In this document: piece after piece, positions 51,965 to 61,475 of the stretch
How the letters are laid out: the number at the start of each line of letters is the position of its first letter
Numbering within the stretch: the stretch's first letter is position 1
NCBI RefSeq assembly: GCF_004364345.1
Contig: NZ_SOCA01000010.1
Coordinates: 117,350 to 181,349, forward strand
From: Prosthecobacter fusiformis
GTDB taxonomy: Bacteria; Verrucomicrobiota; Verrucomicrobiia; Verrucomicrobiales; Verrucomicrobiaceae
Length of the DNA stretch: 64,000 nucleotides
Direction of reading: 5' to 3'
Notes under the pieces: model-generated
Database searches by the model: none
What the model saw: the letters and a program-made list of their open reading frames with translations, nothing else
What the model was told of the DNA's origin: nothing
Translations under genes and position numbers: made by a program

Positions 51965-52312
51965 CTAACAGAAAATGATGAACGCAACGCCGACGGCGCT
52001 GAGTGCCATGATGAGCACGGCTCCGGCTGACATATCCTTGATTTTGGCAATCTGGGGGTCTTCCTCTGTCGTGATCCTGTCACATAGGCACTCCATGGCG
52101 CTGTTGAAAATTTCAGCCATCCAAACCAGGGCAATGGTGATGCAGAGGCAACACCATTCCCAAGAATGCAGGCCTTGATATAGGCCGAGAACGATACTGG
52201 CGATGGTTGCTGCCATGTGGATGCGCATATTCCTCTGGGTACGCAGCGCGTACCAGATGCCTTGAATGGCGTGGTGAAAACTGTTCAGCAACTTAGCCAG
52301 CCAGGAAATCAT
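51965..52312 (-). CDS. dgkA: Diacylglycerol/undecaprenol kinase (DgkA)
   Basis: 115 residues, three membrane helices. The family signature VWMAEIFNSAMECLCDRITTEEDPQIAKIKDMSAGAVL contains the catalytic E-N pair and the metal-binding glutamate. It phosphorylates diacylglycerol or, in many Gram-positives and some others, undecaprenol. The start overlaps the stop of the secreted protein gene by 4 bp. Confidence 0.92.
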   Translation of the reverse strand: MISWLAKLLNSFHHAIQGIWYALRTQRNMRIHMAATIASIVLGLYQGLHSWEWCCLCITIALVWMAEIFNSAMECLCDRITTEEDPQIAKIKDMSAGAVLIMALSAVGVAFIIFC

Positions 52313-53349
52313 TGTTCAGAACTGGAAGCTGAATCCAAGTTTTCGCTTTTCTGCGTGGGGGCGGAATGGTTGACGAGCTGGCGTAGTTCAGTGACCCATT
52401 TTGGAGCGTCAGCATGGGATTGATTTTCCTTGATGACTTTGAGCATGTCCGCCAGTGCATTGATGGGGGAGGGGCCTTTTTGGTAAAGATACATGGCGCG
52501 CTGCCAGCGCATGGTTGGCAGTTCATTGCGTGTCCATAATTCGAATTCAGGTGCAAACATGTTTTCCTTCCTGAAAACTCCTTCGGCAGTGATTCGTGCA
52601 TCCCAGAGGCCCGGCAGCAGTTCCTTATTTTCCTGCTCCGCCAGGGGAAGAAGAGTTTGTGTATACATGCTGCCGATGTCCATCGGGCGCGTGCTCCATT
52701 CTTTGCGGTTGAGGTATCGGCTAAGGCTGAAGGCATCCACGATGGGATTACTGGGGCTTAGTGCGTTATTGAGGTAACCGCTGGCCCGGCCCTTGAGCTT
52801 GGGTGCAGCCGCCACCACTGTTTGGATATACTCCTGTAGTTTCGGGATCATTTTATTGAAGTCCTCATCTTTGGCCTCATGGGCTTCCAGGGTGAGAATG
52901 AGGTATTGCAGCCCAAGTTTGACGGCGAACCCAAAGTCCCCTGTCTCTTCCGGCGCGCCACCGCCGCCTTTTGGGCGTCGGTCCATTTTCTTTTCAATGT
53001 CTTCCTGACGTTTGCGAGCTTCTGACTTGTCCGCTTCTTTGCGTTCACTGTTAACGATCTTGTCGCATTCTAAATACAGGTTCATGGCAGCCTGGTCACT
53101 GGCCATGCCTTGTCGCAGCCGGGCCATGACCGTGGAAAGTGTGCTGCCACGCATTTCCAGGATCTGGCCTTCTAGCTCCTTCAATTGTGTCAGCACCGTG
53201 GTTACTTGGGCTTCGGTCAGGCTGACGGCGGGATTTGGAATCGTCACCGTCGTTTCTTCCTGTCCCGGCCGTGGACGAGGTCCCTGCGCCATCGTTGTGG
53301 AAATCATGCAGGTAAAGAATACAGCGGAAGGGAGAATCAGTGACTTCAT
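52309..53349 (-). CDS. Secreted protein of unknown function
   Basis: 346 residues with a signal peptide ending near AQGP. The body is mostly helical; a strongly basic and glycine-rich RRPKGGGGAPEE loop lies near 125-135 and the middle contains LGLQYLILTLEAHEAKDEDFNKMIPKLQEY. No domain is recognised. Coupled by overlap to dgkA, so a periplasmic or membrane-linked role is likely. Divergent from manA. Confidence 0.7.
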   Translation of the reverse strand: MKSLILPSAVFFTCMISTTMAQGPRPRPGQEETTVTIPNPAVSLTEAQVTTVLTQLKELEGQILEMRGSTLSTVMARLRQGMASDQAAMNLYLECDKIVNSERKEADKSEARKRQEDIEKKMDRRPKGGGGAPEETGDFGFAVKLGLQYLILTLEAHEAKDEDFNKMIPKLQEYIQTVVAAAPKLKGRASGYLNNALSPSNPIVDAFSLSRYLNRKEWSTRPMDIGSMYTQTLLPLAEQENKELLPGLWDARITAEGVFRKENMFAPEFELWTRNELPTMRWQRAMYLYQKGPSPINALADMLKVIKENQSHADAPKWVTELRQLVNHSAPTQKSENLDSASSSEQ

Positions 53350-53522
53350 GGTGATGGATCAGTTGGTGAGCTGGAGCGGTCAGTATGCGGTGGCGGAATT
53401 TCACCACGGCACGCTGCAACAACGTAGGAGGTGGGAAGTTTCATTGATAGAAATCTCCACAAAAGAGAAATAGGCAATTCTTAGCCTTGCGCCTTTGGGT
53501 TGGGCTGTGGCACAGGGGGCTC

Positions 53523-54500
53523 ATGATTTGGAACCGGCCGCTACGCTTTGCCCCCATTTATCAGACCCGTGTGTGGGGGGGGCGGAATTTGGAAGTCTTA
53601 TTTGGCAGGTCTTTGCCAGATGCAGAACAGCCTTATGGCGAGTCTTGGGAGATCAGTGACCGGCCGGAGGCCCAAAGCATCGTCACTGATGGCGGTGAGC
53701 TTGGGATGTCATTGAATGAACTTTGGCAGCAGCATCGCGTGCCTGTGTTTGGCTCAGCCCTTGAATTGCATCCCTCAGACAGGTTTCCACTGCTGATGAA
53801 AATTTTGGATGCTTGTGATGATCTTTCTATCCAGGTGCACCCGCCGGCCTCTGTGGCGCAAGAGCTTGGTGGCGAATCCAAGACGGAGATGTGGTTCATT
53901 ACTCAGGCTCAGGAAGGAGCCCGCCTGTATGCAGGCTTGCGGGCAGGAGTGACCAGGCAGCAGTTTAAAGATTCGCTCTTGCAGGGTACGGTGGCCGATT
54001 TGATGCATTCCATGGAGCCGGTTGCAGGGGACTGCCTGTTTCTTCCCAGTGGTCGTGTTCATGCCATCGGCGCAGGGCTTGTGATCTTCGAAATCCAGCA
54101 AAACAGCGATACAACCTACCGAGTTTTTGACTGGAATCGGACAGGACTGGATGGAAAACCCAGGGCTTTGCACATAGAGGAGTCCATGCGCAGCATTGAT
54201 TTTCAGGATCACGAACCCGAAATGCAAATCCCTCAGGCCAATGGTGCCTTGGTGAGCTGTGAAGATTTCCATGTCAGCCACGTCTTCGGCGATGCTGAAA
54301 AATTGGGCCATTCGGGGGAAAATCTCACGGTGGCTGTTGTCGAAGGCGGGTTCACAATCCAGGGAATGGAATTGAAGGCAGGTGATTTTGCCGTGATTCC
54401 GGCTGCCCTGAAGAACGACGAGCGGCAGCTTTCAAGGGTTGCGCACGGCAGCCAATGGCTTGAAATCCGCATTCCACCTCCCATTATCATTTCCGAATAA
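53523..54500 (+). CDS. manA: Mannose-6-phosphate isomerase, class I
   Basis: 325 residues from the ATG at 53523. Cupin fold with the zinc site: IQVHPPASVAQELG, ESKTEMWFI and the later GRVHAIGAGLVIFEIQQNSD, plus LKAGDFAVIPAAL. It interconverts fructose-6-phosphate and mannose-6-phosphate and so could feed GDP-mannose or a similar donor to the polysaccharide. An eight-G run lies at 53575-53582. Divergent from the secreted-protein gene with about 170 bp between. Confidence 0.93.
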   Translation: MIWNRPLRFAPIYQTRVWGGRNLEVLFGRSLPDAEQPYGESWEISDRPEAQSIVTDGGELGMSLNELWQQHRVPVFGSALELHPSDRFPLLMKILDACDDLSIQVHPPASVAQELGGESKTEMWFITQAQEGARLYAGLRAGVTRQQFKDSLLQGTVADLMHSMEPVAGDCLFLPSGRVHAIGAGLVIFEIQQNSDTTYRVFDWNRTGLDGKPRALHIEESMRSIDFQDHEPEMQIPQANGALVSCEDFHVSHVFGDAEKLGHSGENLTVAVVEGGFTIQGMELKAGDFAVIPAALKNDERQLSRVAHGSQWLEIRIPPPIIISE

Positions 54501-54527
54501 AGCGCAAAACGCGTTCTTCGGTCTGCT

Positions 54528-54555
54528 TGACGTGTCCTTTACACTCCCTTAGTAT
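54528..54555 (+). promoter_or_regulatory. Sigma70-like promoter before the TPR gene
   Basis: TTGACG, 16-bp spacer, TAGTAT. The expected start of transcription is only a few bases before the ATG at 54565, so the message would be almost leaderless. Confidence 0.4.
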
Positions 54556-54564
54556 CCCGCTCCG

Positions 54565-55875
54565 ATGAGAGACCCTGCCATTTCCAGACTCAGCCTGTCC
54601 GCCTGTGCCCTTGCGGCAGTTTCGTTGTGCGTTCTGCCCAGCAATGCCCATGCTTTTTTGGGGTTGTTTGAAAAGAAACAGAAGGAAGCACCAGGTACTG
54701 ATGAACGTCAGGCTCAGGAGGCCCAGGCGACTGCCCTGCTAATGGCTGCACGCCAGGATCAGAATGACGGCAAGAGCGGACGCGCACAGAGCCAATACCT
54801 GGCCATCGTGAAGCAGTTCCCTTTCACCACCGCTGCTTCCGAAGCTGCTTATGCCAGTGCTCTCATCACCCGGGCTAACAGTGATGTGACAACGGCATTC
54901 GATGCCTTCCAGAAATTCATCAACGACTATCGCTCCAGTCCACGTTTCAATGATGCCCTCCAGCAGCAGTATGAGCTGGCGGAAGAAGCCCGAGGTGGAC
55001 GCAGACAGCGCGCCATGCTTATCCTGCCAGTCAAGATGGGTGGTGAGGATGTCATCAAACTTTATCAGCAAATCATCAAGAATGCTCCTTTCGGCAATCT
55101 TGCCCCGCTTGCTCAATTCAGCATTGCTGAAATTTATCAGGATCTCGGCGAAAAAGACCGCTCCGTGCTGGCCTACCAGACCGTGGCAGAAAACTACCCG
55201 AATACCAAGCAGGCCAGCGAAGCCCAGTTCCGTATCGGCTCCATCAGCAGCGTGGCCGCCAGCCGCAGCGAGGACAAATCCAACCTCGTCGCTACTCGTG
55301 ATGCCTTGACCACTTATATGACGACGAACCCGAAAGGGGATCGTGCAGGTGAGGCGGAAGTGATCCTCCAGCAAGTGAACGCCGCTGAAGCCACCCAGTC
55401 CCTTTCCGTTGGCAAGTTTTATCAGCGCATGGGCAAAACCAAGGCGGCTGCCATTTACTTCAATGAAGCCCTCAAATATGGCTCGCCCGAAGCCTCAAAT
55501 GAAGCGCGGGAATTGCTGGCACAATTGGCTGCGGCAGATCCTGAAGCCGTGGCAGATGCTAAAAAGGGCCAGCCTGACCAGGACTACACGGTGCCAGGTG
55601 CACGCAATCTGAAAACACGCGATGACTACATTGGTCCACTTTCGCCTGAATTGACTCGCCTCGGTCAAAAGCCGAAGATGCGCACTGGAGATGATAACTT
55701 CCTGCCCATCCCCATCCAGGAGCCTACTCTTCCTTTGACCCCCGGTATGGCACCGACTGGAGGCAGCCTCCTGCCGCCTGTGCAGGAAGAGAAACCAGCC
55801 CTGCTGCCAGTGCCAGAAGCACCCGGCATCCCGCCGCAGCTACCTGTGCCGCCGAAGCCTACCCCAGCTCCCTGA
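54565..55875 (+). CDS. Secreted TPR protein, BamD/YfiO-like
   Basis: 436 residues with a signal peptide (cleavage near SNAHA). The body is a TPR solenoid (about residues 45-330) with the repeats ALLMAARQDQNDGKSGRAQSQYLAIVKQFP and SIAEIYQDLGEKDRSVLAYQTVAENYP, resembling the outer-membrane assembly lipoprotein BamD, but no lipobox is seen. The last 80 residues are proline-rich. It is followed by lptE (30 bp later), suggesting an outer-membrane biogenesis unit. Confidence 0.82.
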   Translation: MRDPAISRLSLSACALAAVSLCVLPSNAHAFLGLFEKKQKEAPGTDERQAQEAQATALLMAARQDQNDGKSGRAQSQYLAIVKQFPFTTAASEAAYASALITRANSDVTTAFDAFQKFINDYRSSPRFNDALQQQYELAEEARGGRRQRAMLILPVKMGGEDVIKLYQQIIKNAPFGNLAPLAQFSIAEIYQDLGEKDRSVLAYQTVAENYPNTKQASEAQFRIGSISSVAASRSEDKSNLVATRDALTTYMTTNPKGDRAGEAEVILQQVNAAEATQSLSVGKFYQRMGKTKAAAIYFNEALKYGSPEASNEARELLAQLAAADPEAVADAKKGQPDQDYTVPGARNLKTRDDYIGPLSPELTRLGQKPKMRTGDDNFLPIPIQEPTLPLTPGMAPTGGSLLPPVQEEKPALLPVPEAPGIPPQLPVPPKPTPAP

Positions 55876-55905
55876 TCTCCTTTTCGACCGCCATCTTTCT
55901 CCCGG

Positions 55906-56418
55906 ATGAATACCTCACTCCTCGCCTGTGCTCTTGGGTTGGTTGTTACGCTTACAGGTTGTACAGGCTATAGCCTGGGTAACCAAAAGCCTGCGCACCT
56001 CAGTCATGTGACTAAACTGGCCGTGCCGACTTTTGAAAACCAAACTTTGGAGCCACGTCTTGGCTCTTTGGTGACAAACGCCATCATCAAGCAAATTCAG
56101 AACAGCGGCGGATACGAGATTGTCTCAATCGATGATGCTGAAGCAGTTTTGGATGGTCGGGTCGTCAACGTCAGCCGCTCACAGTTCCGTGCGGATCGTG
56201 ACAACGTCCTGCGCACATCGCAGCTTTTGATGACGCTGCGTGTGGATTATGAGATCAAGGATGCAGGTAGCAGTTCCATCATCCATCGTGGTCGCGCCTC
56301 GGCGGATTCTTATACCATTTTGGATTCCAACATCCAGAATTCTGAAGCTCAAGCTCTTGAGGATGCTGCTCAGCGTTTGTCCGTGAACGTCGCATCAGAC
56401 ATTACCGAAGGCTGGTAA
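55906..56418 (+). CDS. lptE: LPS-assembly lipoprotein LptE-like
   Basis: 170 residues, lipoprotein with lipobox LTGC (Cys19) followed by TGYSLG. The LptE-type segments KLAVPTFENQTLEPRLGSLVTNAIIKQIQ and the VLDGRVVNVSRSQF strand region match this family, which plugs the LptD barrel. It agrees with an outer membrane and LPS in this organism. Stop and rsmI start share a base (TAATG). Confidence 0.85.
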   Translation: MNTSLLACALGLVVTLTGCTGYSLGNQKPAHLSHVTKLAVPTFENQTLEPRLGSLVTNAIIKQIQNSGGYEIVSIDDAEAVLDGRVVNVSRSQFRADRDNVLRTSQLLMTLRVDYEIKDAGSSSIIHRGRASADSYTILDSNIQNSEAQALEDAAQRLSVNVASDITEGW

Positions 56419-57314
56419 TGGCAGACCCAGAAGATTTTGGACAGGGCGGGGGATTATCTCCCGCCGCCGACCATACTGTGGACACTCAGGCGGAGGTAAA
56501 TCTAGGTGTTGATGCCACAGAGGAAGACATTCTCGAGTCTGAAGAAAACATTGGGCCAAAGGGGGATGACGAAGCTGAAACGGATGAAGAGGCTCTCTCC
56601 GACCTTTTGCCCAGTTCCCTGCCGCCGGCGCTCTATTTAGTCGGCACACCCATTGGCAACCTGGCGGATATTACCCTGCGGGCTTTGCATATTTTAAAGA
56701 CCGTCAGCGCGATAGCCTGTGAGGATACCCGCCACTCCGGGAGGCTGCTTTCCCATCATGGAATTCGCTCACGCCTGATCAGCCTGAATGAGCACAATGA
56801 AGCGCGTCGGATTCCCGATATCATCGCTCATTTACAACAGGGCAGCAGTGTGGCGCTGATTTCCGATGCAGGTATGCCTACGGTTTCAGATCCTGGTCAG
56901 CGCCTTGTTCAGGCTGTCGTCGGCGCAGGTCTGCGGGTGGAAGGTATTCCTGGGCCCAGTGCGGTTTTAACTGCGCTTGCCGCTTCCGGACTGCCCACCA
57001 CACCCTTTTATTTTGGTGGATTTCTCCCGCATAAAAAAGGGCAGCGCAATACGGAATTAACCCATGCGCTGAACCGAGACTCCACAAGCGTCTATTTTGA
57101 GAGTCCCTACCGGATTGTGGATACTCTGGCGATGATCGCTGAGCAGGCCCCTGAGCATCGCGTGGTCGTAGCACGCGAGTTGACAAAGAAGTTTGAGGAA
57201 TTCCAGCGCGGTCCGGCCCGGATTGTGCTTTCTCATTACCGTGCCAAGCCACCCAAAGGCGAAATTACGCTGGTCATCGCCCCGCGTGAACTCCCCAAGT
57301 GGATTACTTGGTGA
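56418..57314 (+). CDS. rsmI: 16S rRNA (cytidine-2'-O)-methyltransferase RsmI
   Basis: 298 residues. The SAM-dependent tetrapyrrole-methylase-like fold is clear from residue 70: LYLVGTPIGNLADITLRAL (GTPIGNL at 76-82), CEDTRHSGRLL, SDAGMPTVSDPG, GIPGPSAVLTAL, FYFGGFLPHK. It 2'-O-methylates C1402 of 16S rRNA. The first 70 residues form an unusually acidic extension (many Asp and Glu) not present in E. coli RsmI; no start codon nearer the domain is evident. Co-directional with lptE. Confidence 0.93.
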   Translation: MADPEDFGQGGGLSPAADHTVDTQAEVNLGVDATEEDILESEENIGPKGDDEAETDEEALSDLLPSSLPPALYLVGTPIGNLADITLRALHILKTVSAIACEDTRHSGRLLSHHGIRSRLISLNEHNEARRIPDIIAHLQQGSSVALISDAGMPTVSDPGQRLVQAVVGAGLRVEGIPGPSAVLTALAASGLPTTPFYFGGFLPHKKGQRNTELTHALNRDSTSVYFESPYRIVDTLAMIAEQAPEHRVVVARELTKKFEEFQRGPARIVLSHYRAKPPKGEITLVIAPRELPKWITW

Positions 57315-57426
57315 TCCCAACCGCCTCCAATGACGAATGCTCAGATCCGAATCACGAATGAAACCCGGATTATTTGCTCCATAAAATGGTGCATAAATTC
57401 TCGGCTTTCTCGATGAGCCGGATTCT

Positions 57427-57455
57427 TTGATGCTCACTAATCACTGGTCTATACC
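57427..57455 (+). promoter_or_regulatory. Sigma70-like promoter before glgP
   Basis: TTGATG, 17-bp spacer, TATACC; four of six matches in each box. The ATG is at 57477, so a leader of about 15 bases is predicted. Confidence 0.4.
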
Positions 57456-57476
57456 TTCTCAGCCACACTTATTCCC

Positions 57477-59942
57477 ATGACACCCGCCCCCTGCGATCTA
57501 GGCAACTCCACGGACAGCCTCAAAAACTCCATCATCAATCATCTTCGCTTCACGCTGGGTGCTTATGTGGAATCCGCCAGCCAGAACGACTGGTGGGTGG
57601 CGACCTGCCTTGCCGTGAGAGACCGTGTCATGGAGCATGCGACGAAGTCCCGCACTCTCCATCGCCAGTCGGGTGTCCGTCGCGTTCACTATCTGTCTCT
57701 CGAATACCTCATGGGGCGGCTGCTGGAAAACAATCTTCGCAATTCCGGTCTGTATGATGCCACCAAACAGGCCCTGGGTGAGATGGGCAAGGACCTGGAT
57801 GTGCTGCTGGATAGCGAGCCTGACATGGGCTTGGGCAACGGCGGTCTTGGGCGTCTGGCAGCCTGTTTCATGGACAGTCTCAGCACGGTGAACCTCCCGG
57901 CCATCGGCTACGGTATCCATTATGAATTTGGGCTTTTCAGGCAGGAATTTGTGAATGGCAAGCAGGTGGAGCATCCAGATGCTTGGATGCGTGATGGCAG
58001 CCCTTGGAAAATCGCCCGCCCCAGCTACCGGCAGACTGTCCAGTTGTATGGTCGCGTGGTGCAGAAGTTTGATGATTATGGTCATCCGCGCAGTGAATGG
58101 ATCGAAACCAAAAGCCTGCTGGGGCTTCCTTGGGATATCCCGATTGTCGGATATGACAGCCACACCGTAAACGTGCTGCGCCTCTGGCAGGCCCAGGCCG
58201 ATGAAGATTTTAATTTCCAGGTCTTCAACGAGGGCAGCTATGTGGAAGCTCTCCGCGATAAAGCTATCGCTGAGACTGTTTCCAAGGTCCTTTATCCCAA
58301 TGACTCCACGGAAAACGGCAAGGAACTGCGTCTGGTTCAGCAGTATTTCTTTGTAGCCTGCTCATTGGCAGACATCGTTCGCCGTTTCAAAGTCGGCTAT
58401 ACCCTGCCTTGGAGTGACTTTCCGTCGAAGGCCGCCATCCAGCTTAACGATACCCATCCAGCGGTCGCCATTCCTGAATTGATGCGTATTCTGGTGGACC
58501 TGGAAGGACTACCTTGGGATGAGGCTTGGGCCATCTGTCAGGAGACGTTCTCTTATACCAACCACACCCTTCTTCCAGAAGCTCTGGAAATGTGGTCAGT
58601 CGGTCTCTTTGAGCGTGTCCTCCCGCGCCACTTGCAAATCATCTACCGGATTAACCACAGTTTCTTGGAAGGTGACGTGGAAGCCAAGTGGCCTGGAGAT
58701 GCAGAAAAGAAACGCACCCTCTCCCTCATCGAAGAGCGTGGTGGTAAATATGTGCGCATGGCCAATCTCTCGGTATTGGGCAGTCACGCGACAAACGGCG
58801 TGGCAGCTCTCCACACTCGCCTACTCTGTGAGCGCCTTTTTGCGGACTTTTACGCCCTTTATCCTGACCGGTTTCTCAATCTGACCAATGGAATCACTTT
58901 CCGGCGCTGGCTGGATGTGTGCAATCCGCAGCTCTCCGCTCTAATCACCGAGACTATCGGTGATAGCTGGAAGAAGGACGCCGCCCTACTCCGTCAACTG
59001 GATCCGTATGCCGATGATCCTGCTTTCCGTGCAAAATATGCCAAAATCAAACGCGACCACAAAGTCGTTTTGGCTGAGATCATTCAGGAAGAGTGCGGTG
59101 TCACCGTCAGCCCTGACGCTCTTTTTGATGTGCAGATCAAGCGTCTTCACGAGTACAAACGCCAGCATCTTAACTTGCTGAATATCGTCACTCTCTACCG
59201 CGAAATTCTGGACAATCCAGATGCGGATTTCCATCCTCGCGTATTCATTTTTGGTGCCAAGGCCGCCCCGGGTTACTTCCTGGCCAAAAACATCATTCAC
59301 GCGATCAACTCGGTAGCAGCCAAAGTGAACAACGATCCTCGGGTGGGGGATAAACTGAAGGTCGTTTTCCTCCCAAATTATCGTGTGTCTCTGGCTGAGA
59401 AAATCATCCCGGCATCGGATCTTTCTGAGCAAATCTCCACTGCGGGTAAGGAGGCATCGGGCACTGGAAATATGAAGCTGGCACTCAACGGTTCTCTGAC
59501 CATCGGCACTCTGGACGGTGCCAATGTGGAAATCGAAGAAGAAGTCGGTTCCGAAAACATCTTCATCTTTGGTCTGACAGTCGAGGAAGTCACCGAACTG
59601 CGTGCCAAGGGATACAACCCATGGGACTATTACTGGGCCAATGAAAAACTCCGCAACACCATTGACTGGATCAGCAGCGATTACTTCACTGGCAATGCTG
59701 AGGAATTCCAGCCGCTGCGTCAGAGTCTTTTGGACCATGGCGATCCCTATCTCTGCCTGGCGGATTATCAGCCTTATGTGGATGCGCAGGCTCGCGTGGA
59801 CGCAGCTTATAAAAACCAGGACCATTGGGTGAAAATGGCCATCCTGAATACAGCCCGTGTTGGCAAATTCAGCAGTGACCGTACCATCCTCGAGTACGCC
59901 GAAAAAGTCTGGAAACTTCCCCAGGTTGTCATCGACGGCTAA
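57477..59942 (+). CDS. glgP: Glycogen/starch phosphorylase
   Basis: 821 residues, the usual length. [76 protein letters not shown] and the PLP-lysine motif [14 protein letters not shown] (K667) are all intact. It releases glucose-1-phosphate from alpha-glucans, and so could supply rfbA. Monocistronic in appearance, with a strong hairpin downstream. Confidence 0.97.
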   Translation: MTPAPCDLGNSTDSLKNSIINHLRFTLGAYVESASQNDWWVATCLAVRDRVMEHATKSRTLHRQSGVRRVHYLSLEYLMGRLLENNLRNSGLYDATKQALGEMGKDLDVLLDSEPDMGLGNGGLGRLAACFMDSLSTVNLPAIGYGIHYEFGLFRQEFVNGKQVEHPDAWMRDGSPWKIARPSYRQTVQLYGRVVQKFDDYGHPRSEWIETKSLLGLPWDIPIVGYDSHTVNVLRLWQAQADEDFNFQVFNEGSYVEALRDKAIAETVSKVLYPNDSTENGKELRLVQQYFFVACSLADIVRRFKVGYTLPWSDFPSKAAIQLNDTHPAVAIPELMRILVDLEGLPWDEAWAICQETFSYTNHTLLPEALEMWSVGLFERVLPRHLQIIYRINHSFLEGDVEAKWPGDAEKKRTLSLIEERGGKYVRMANLSVLGSHATNGVAALHTRLLCERLFADFYALYPDRFLNLTNGITFRRWLDVCNPQLSALITETIGDSWKKDAALLRQLDPYADDPAFRAKYAKIKRDHKVVLAEIIQEECGVTVSPDALFDVQIKRLHEYKRQHLNLLNIVTLYREILDNPDADFHPRVFIFGAKAAPGYFLAKNIIHAINSVAAKVNNDPRVGDKLKVVFLPNYRVSLAEKIIPASDLSEQISTAGKEASGTGNMKLALNGSLTIGTLDGANVEIEEEVGSENIFIFGLTVEEVTELRAKGYNPWDYYWANEKLRNTIDWISSDYFTGNAEEFQPLRQSLLDHGDPYLCLADYQPYVDAQARVDAAYKNQDHWVKMAILNTARVGKFSSDRTILEYAEKVWKLPQVVIDG

Positions 59943-59963
59943 CAGGGAAATAGAATGATATCT

Positions 59964-60000
59964 CTTGGATGTCAGGTAGTTAGGCTACTTGGCATCCAAG
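59964..60000 (+). terminator. Strong hairpin after glgP, without T run
   Basis: A 16-bp stem with 5-nt loop TTAGG; arms start CTTGGATG and end CATCCAAG, with two G-T pairs. It lies about 21 bp after the glgP stop. No T tract follows, so it may terminate weakly or protect the 3' end of the message. Confidence 0.5.
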
Positions 60001-60124
60001 TAAAGCAGGTTGAAAATGTGGCTATTTGCACGATTTGAGGCTGGGAATAGTTAAAAACCATGCAAGATGGCCAAAATGCAGGTTGGAGTGAACAAAGGAC
60101 AGGGTTTTTCCCTCCAACTTAGGT

Positions 60125-61318
60125 ATGAAACGAATACTCCCAATCGCTCTGTTAACCTTTGCCCTCATCGGGCATGGTGAAACACCTGAGAAAAAGACCA
60201 CGGTTTCTGAGTCCGAACAGATCAAAGAAGGCCCCGCTACTGATGGTCCTCCCGTAGCTGCTGTCAGCAGCATTGAGGTAGATGATATCCAGGGTTTTGA
60301 GTATTATGCTCCCCAGATTCAGGAATTGATTCGCCAGTCACTGGCCCTGACCAAGCTCAACCTCACTTATTCATTTGGATCCGCTGACCCAAAGAATGGC
60401 GGAATGGACTGCTCTGGAACCATCTATTATGTGCTTCACGATTTTGGATTTAAAGGTGTCCCTCGGCAATCCAATGAAATGGCAGGATGGGTACAGGATA
60501 AAACTCTCTTGCACCGGGTCCATGAAGCGGATGCGCTGACTCACCCTGAATTCTCCGCCCTCCAGCCGGGTAATCTGCTGTTTTGGTCAGGTACGTACGA
60601 TGCCGGTCCTCGCAAGATCCCGGTGACGCACGTGATGTTATACTTGGGCAAGCTGAAAAAAAGCGGCAAGCACATCGTCTTCGGTGCCAGTGATGGCAGG
60701 TCTTATCAGGGCAAGCGCCGCAGCGGTGTGAGCGTCTTTGATTTCTCTCTTCCACGCTCCACCAGTTCGGCCAGTTTTTATGGTTACGGGATGATTCCTG
60801 GCGTGGGAAAGATTGAGGCTAAACCTGAGCCTGTTGCGCCCAAAGTCATAGCTGAAGCAAAGACGGTCGTTTCTGAGTCCATCAAAACGATCACAGAAGC
60901 CAAGCCAACACCGTCCATGGTGAAAGTAAGTGAGCCGGTCAAACCTACGCCGACGCCTGTTAAAGAGGAAACCTCCACGAAACCTGTGAGGGGACCCATT
61001 GTCGTGGTTGCCCCGCCTCAGACTGAAGAGGTGAGATCTGCCATCCGTGTGGAGGACAAGCCCGCCTCTGTCCCAGAAAAACCCAAAGTTGCTTCTCCTG
61101 CCAAGCCACAGCCAACTCAAGTGGCCAGTGCATCGAAAACTTCGAACACGAAACCCAAGACAACGTCAACAACCAAATCCAGTTCGACCAAGTCGAAACC
61201 CGTAGTTCGCAAAAAAGCTCCACCTCCGCCGCCAACCCCATTGGCCCGGGCCAAGCAAGCTGCGAGCTCATTCTTCAATGACGTCCGTCGTTCACTACCC
61301 CAGGGTGTCGGAAGGTAA
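60125..61318 (+). CDS. Secreted NlpC/P60-type peptidase with lysine/proline-rich tail
   Basis: 397 residues with a signal peptide (MKRILPIALLTFALIGHG). The NlpC/P60 fold has catalytic Cys96 in GGMDCSGTIYYVL and His169 in THVMLYLG; a polar third residue is likely at GASDGRS. It probably cleaves peptidoglycan peptides. After about residue 235 the chain is a long disordered tail of Pro, Thr, Ser and Lys (KPKTTSTTKSSSTKSKP), which may bind wall or membrane. A second hairpin (GTTGGAG...CTCCAAC, 60082-60118) lies just upstream of the gene. Confidence 0.88.
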   Translation: MKRILPIALLTFALIGHGETPEKKTTVSESEQIKEGPATDGPPVAAVSSIEVDDIQGFEYYAPQIQELIRQSLALTKLNLTYSFGSADPKNGGMDCSGTIYYVLHDFGFKGVPRQSNEMAGWVQDKTLLHRVHEADALTHPEFSALQPGNLLFWSGTYDAGPRKIPVTHVMLYLGKLKKSGKHIVFGASDGRSYQGKRRSGVSVFDFSLPRSTSSASFYGYGMIPGVGKIEAKPEPVAPKVIAEAKTVVSESIKTITEAKPTPSMVKVSEPVKPTPTPVKEETSTKPVRGPIVVVAPPQTEEVRSAIRVEDKPASVPEKPKVASPAKPQPTQVASASKTSNTKPKTTSTTKSSSTKSKPVVRKKAPPPPPTPLARAKQAASSFFNDVRRSLPQGVGR

Positions 61319-61475
61319 GTGGAAAGTTGGAGTGATCGGTAGAGGGACTGTTTGGGGATTTTAGCGCGTTTCATCGCTTTTAAGGCGACATGGAATTAGG
61401 CATTACGTCAGTCATGGAGCCAAGTAGCTCTTGCACTCTGGCGTTTTCCTCCGAATTTCAGCCCCCCTTTTAGCC

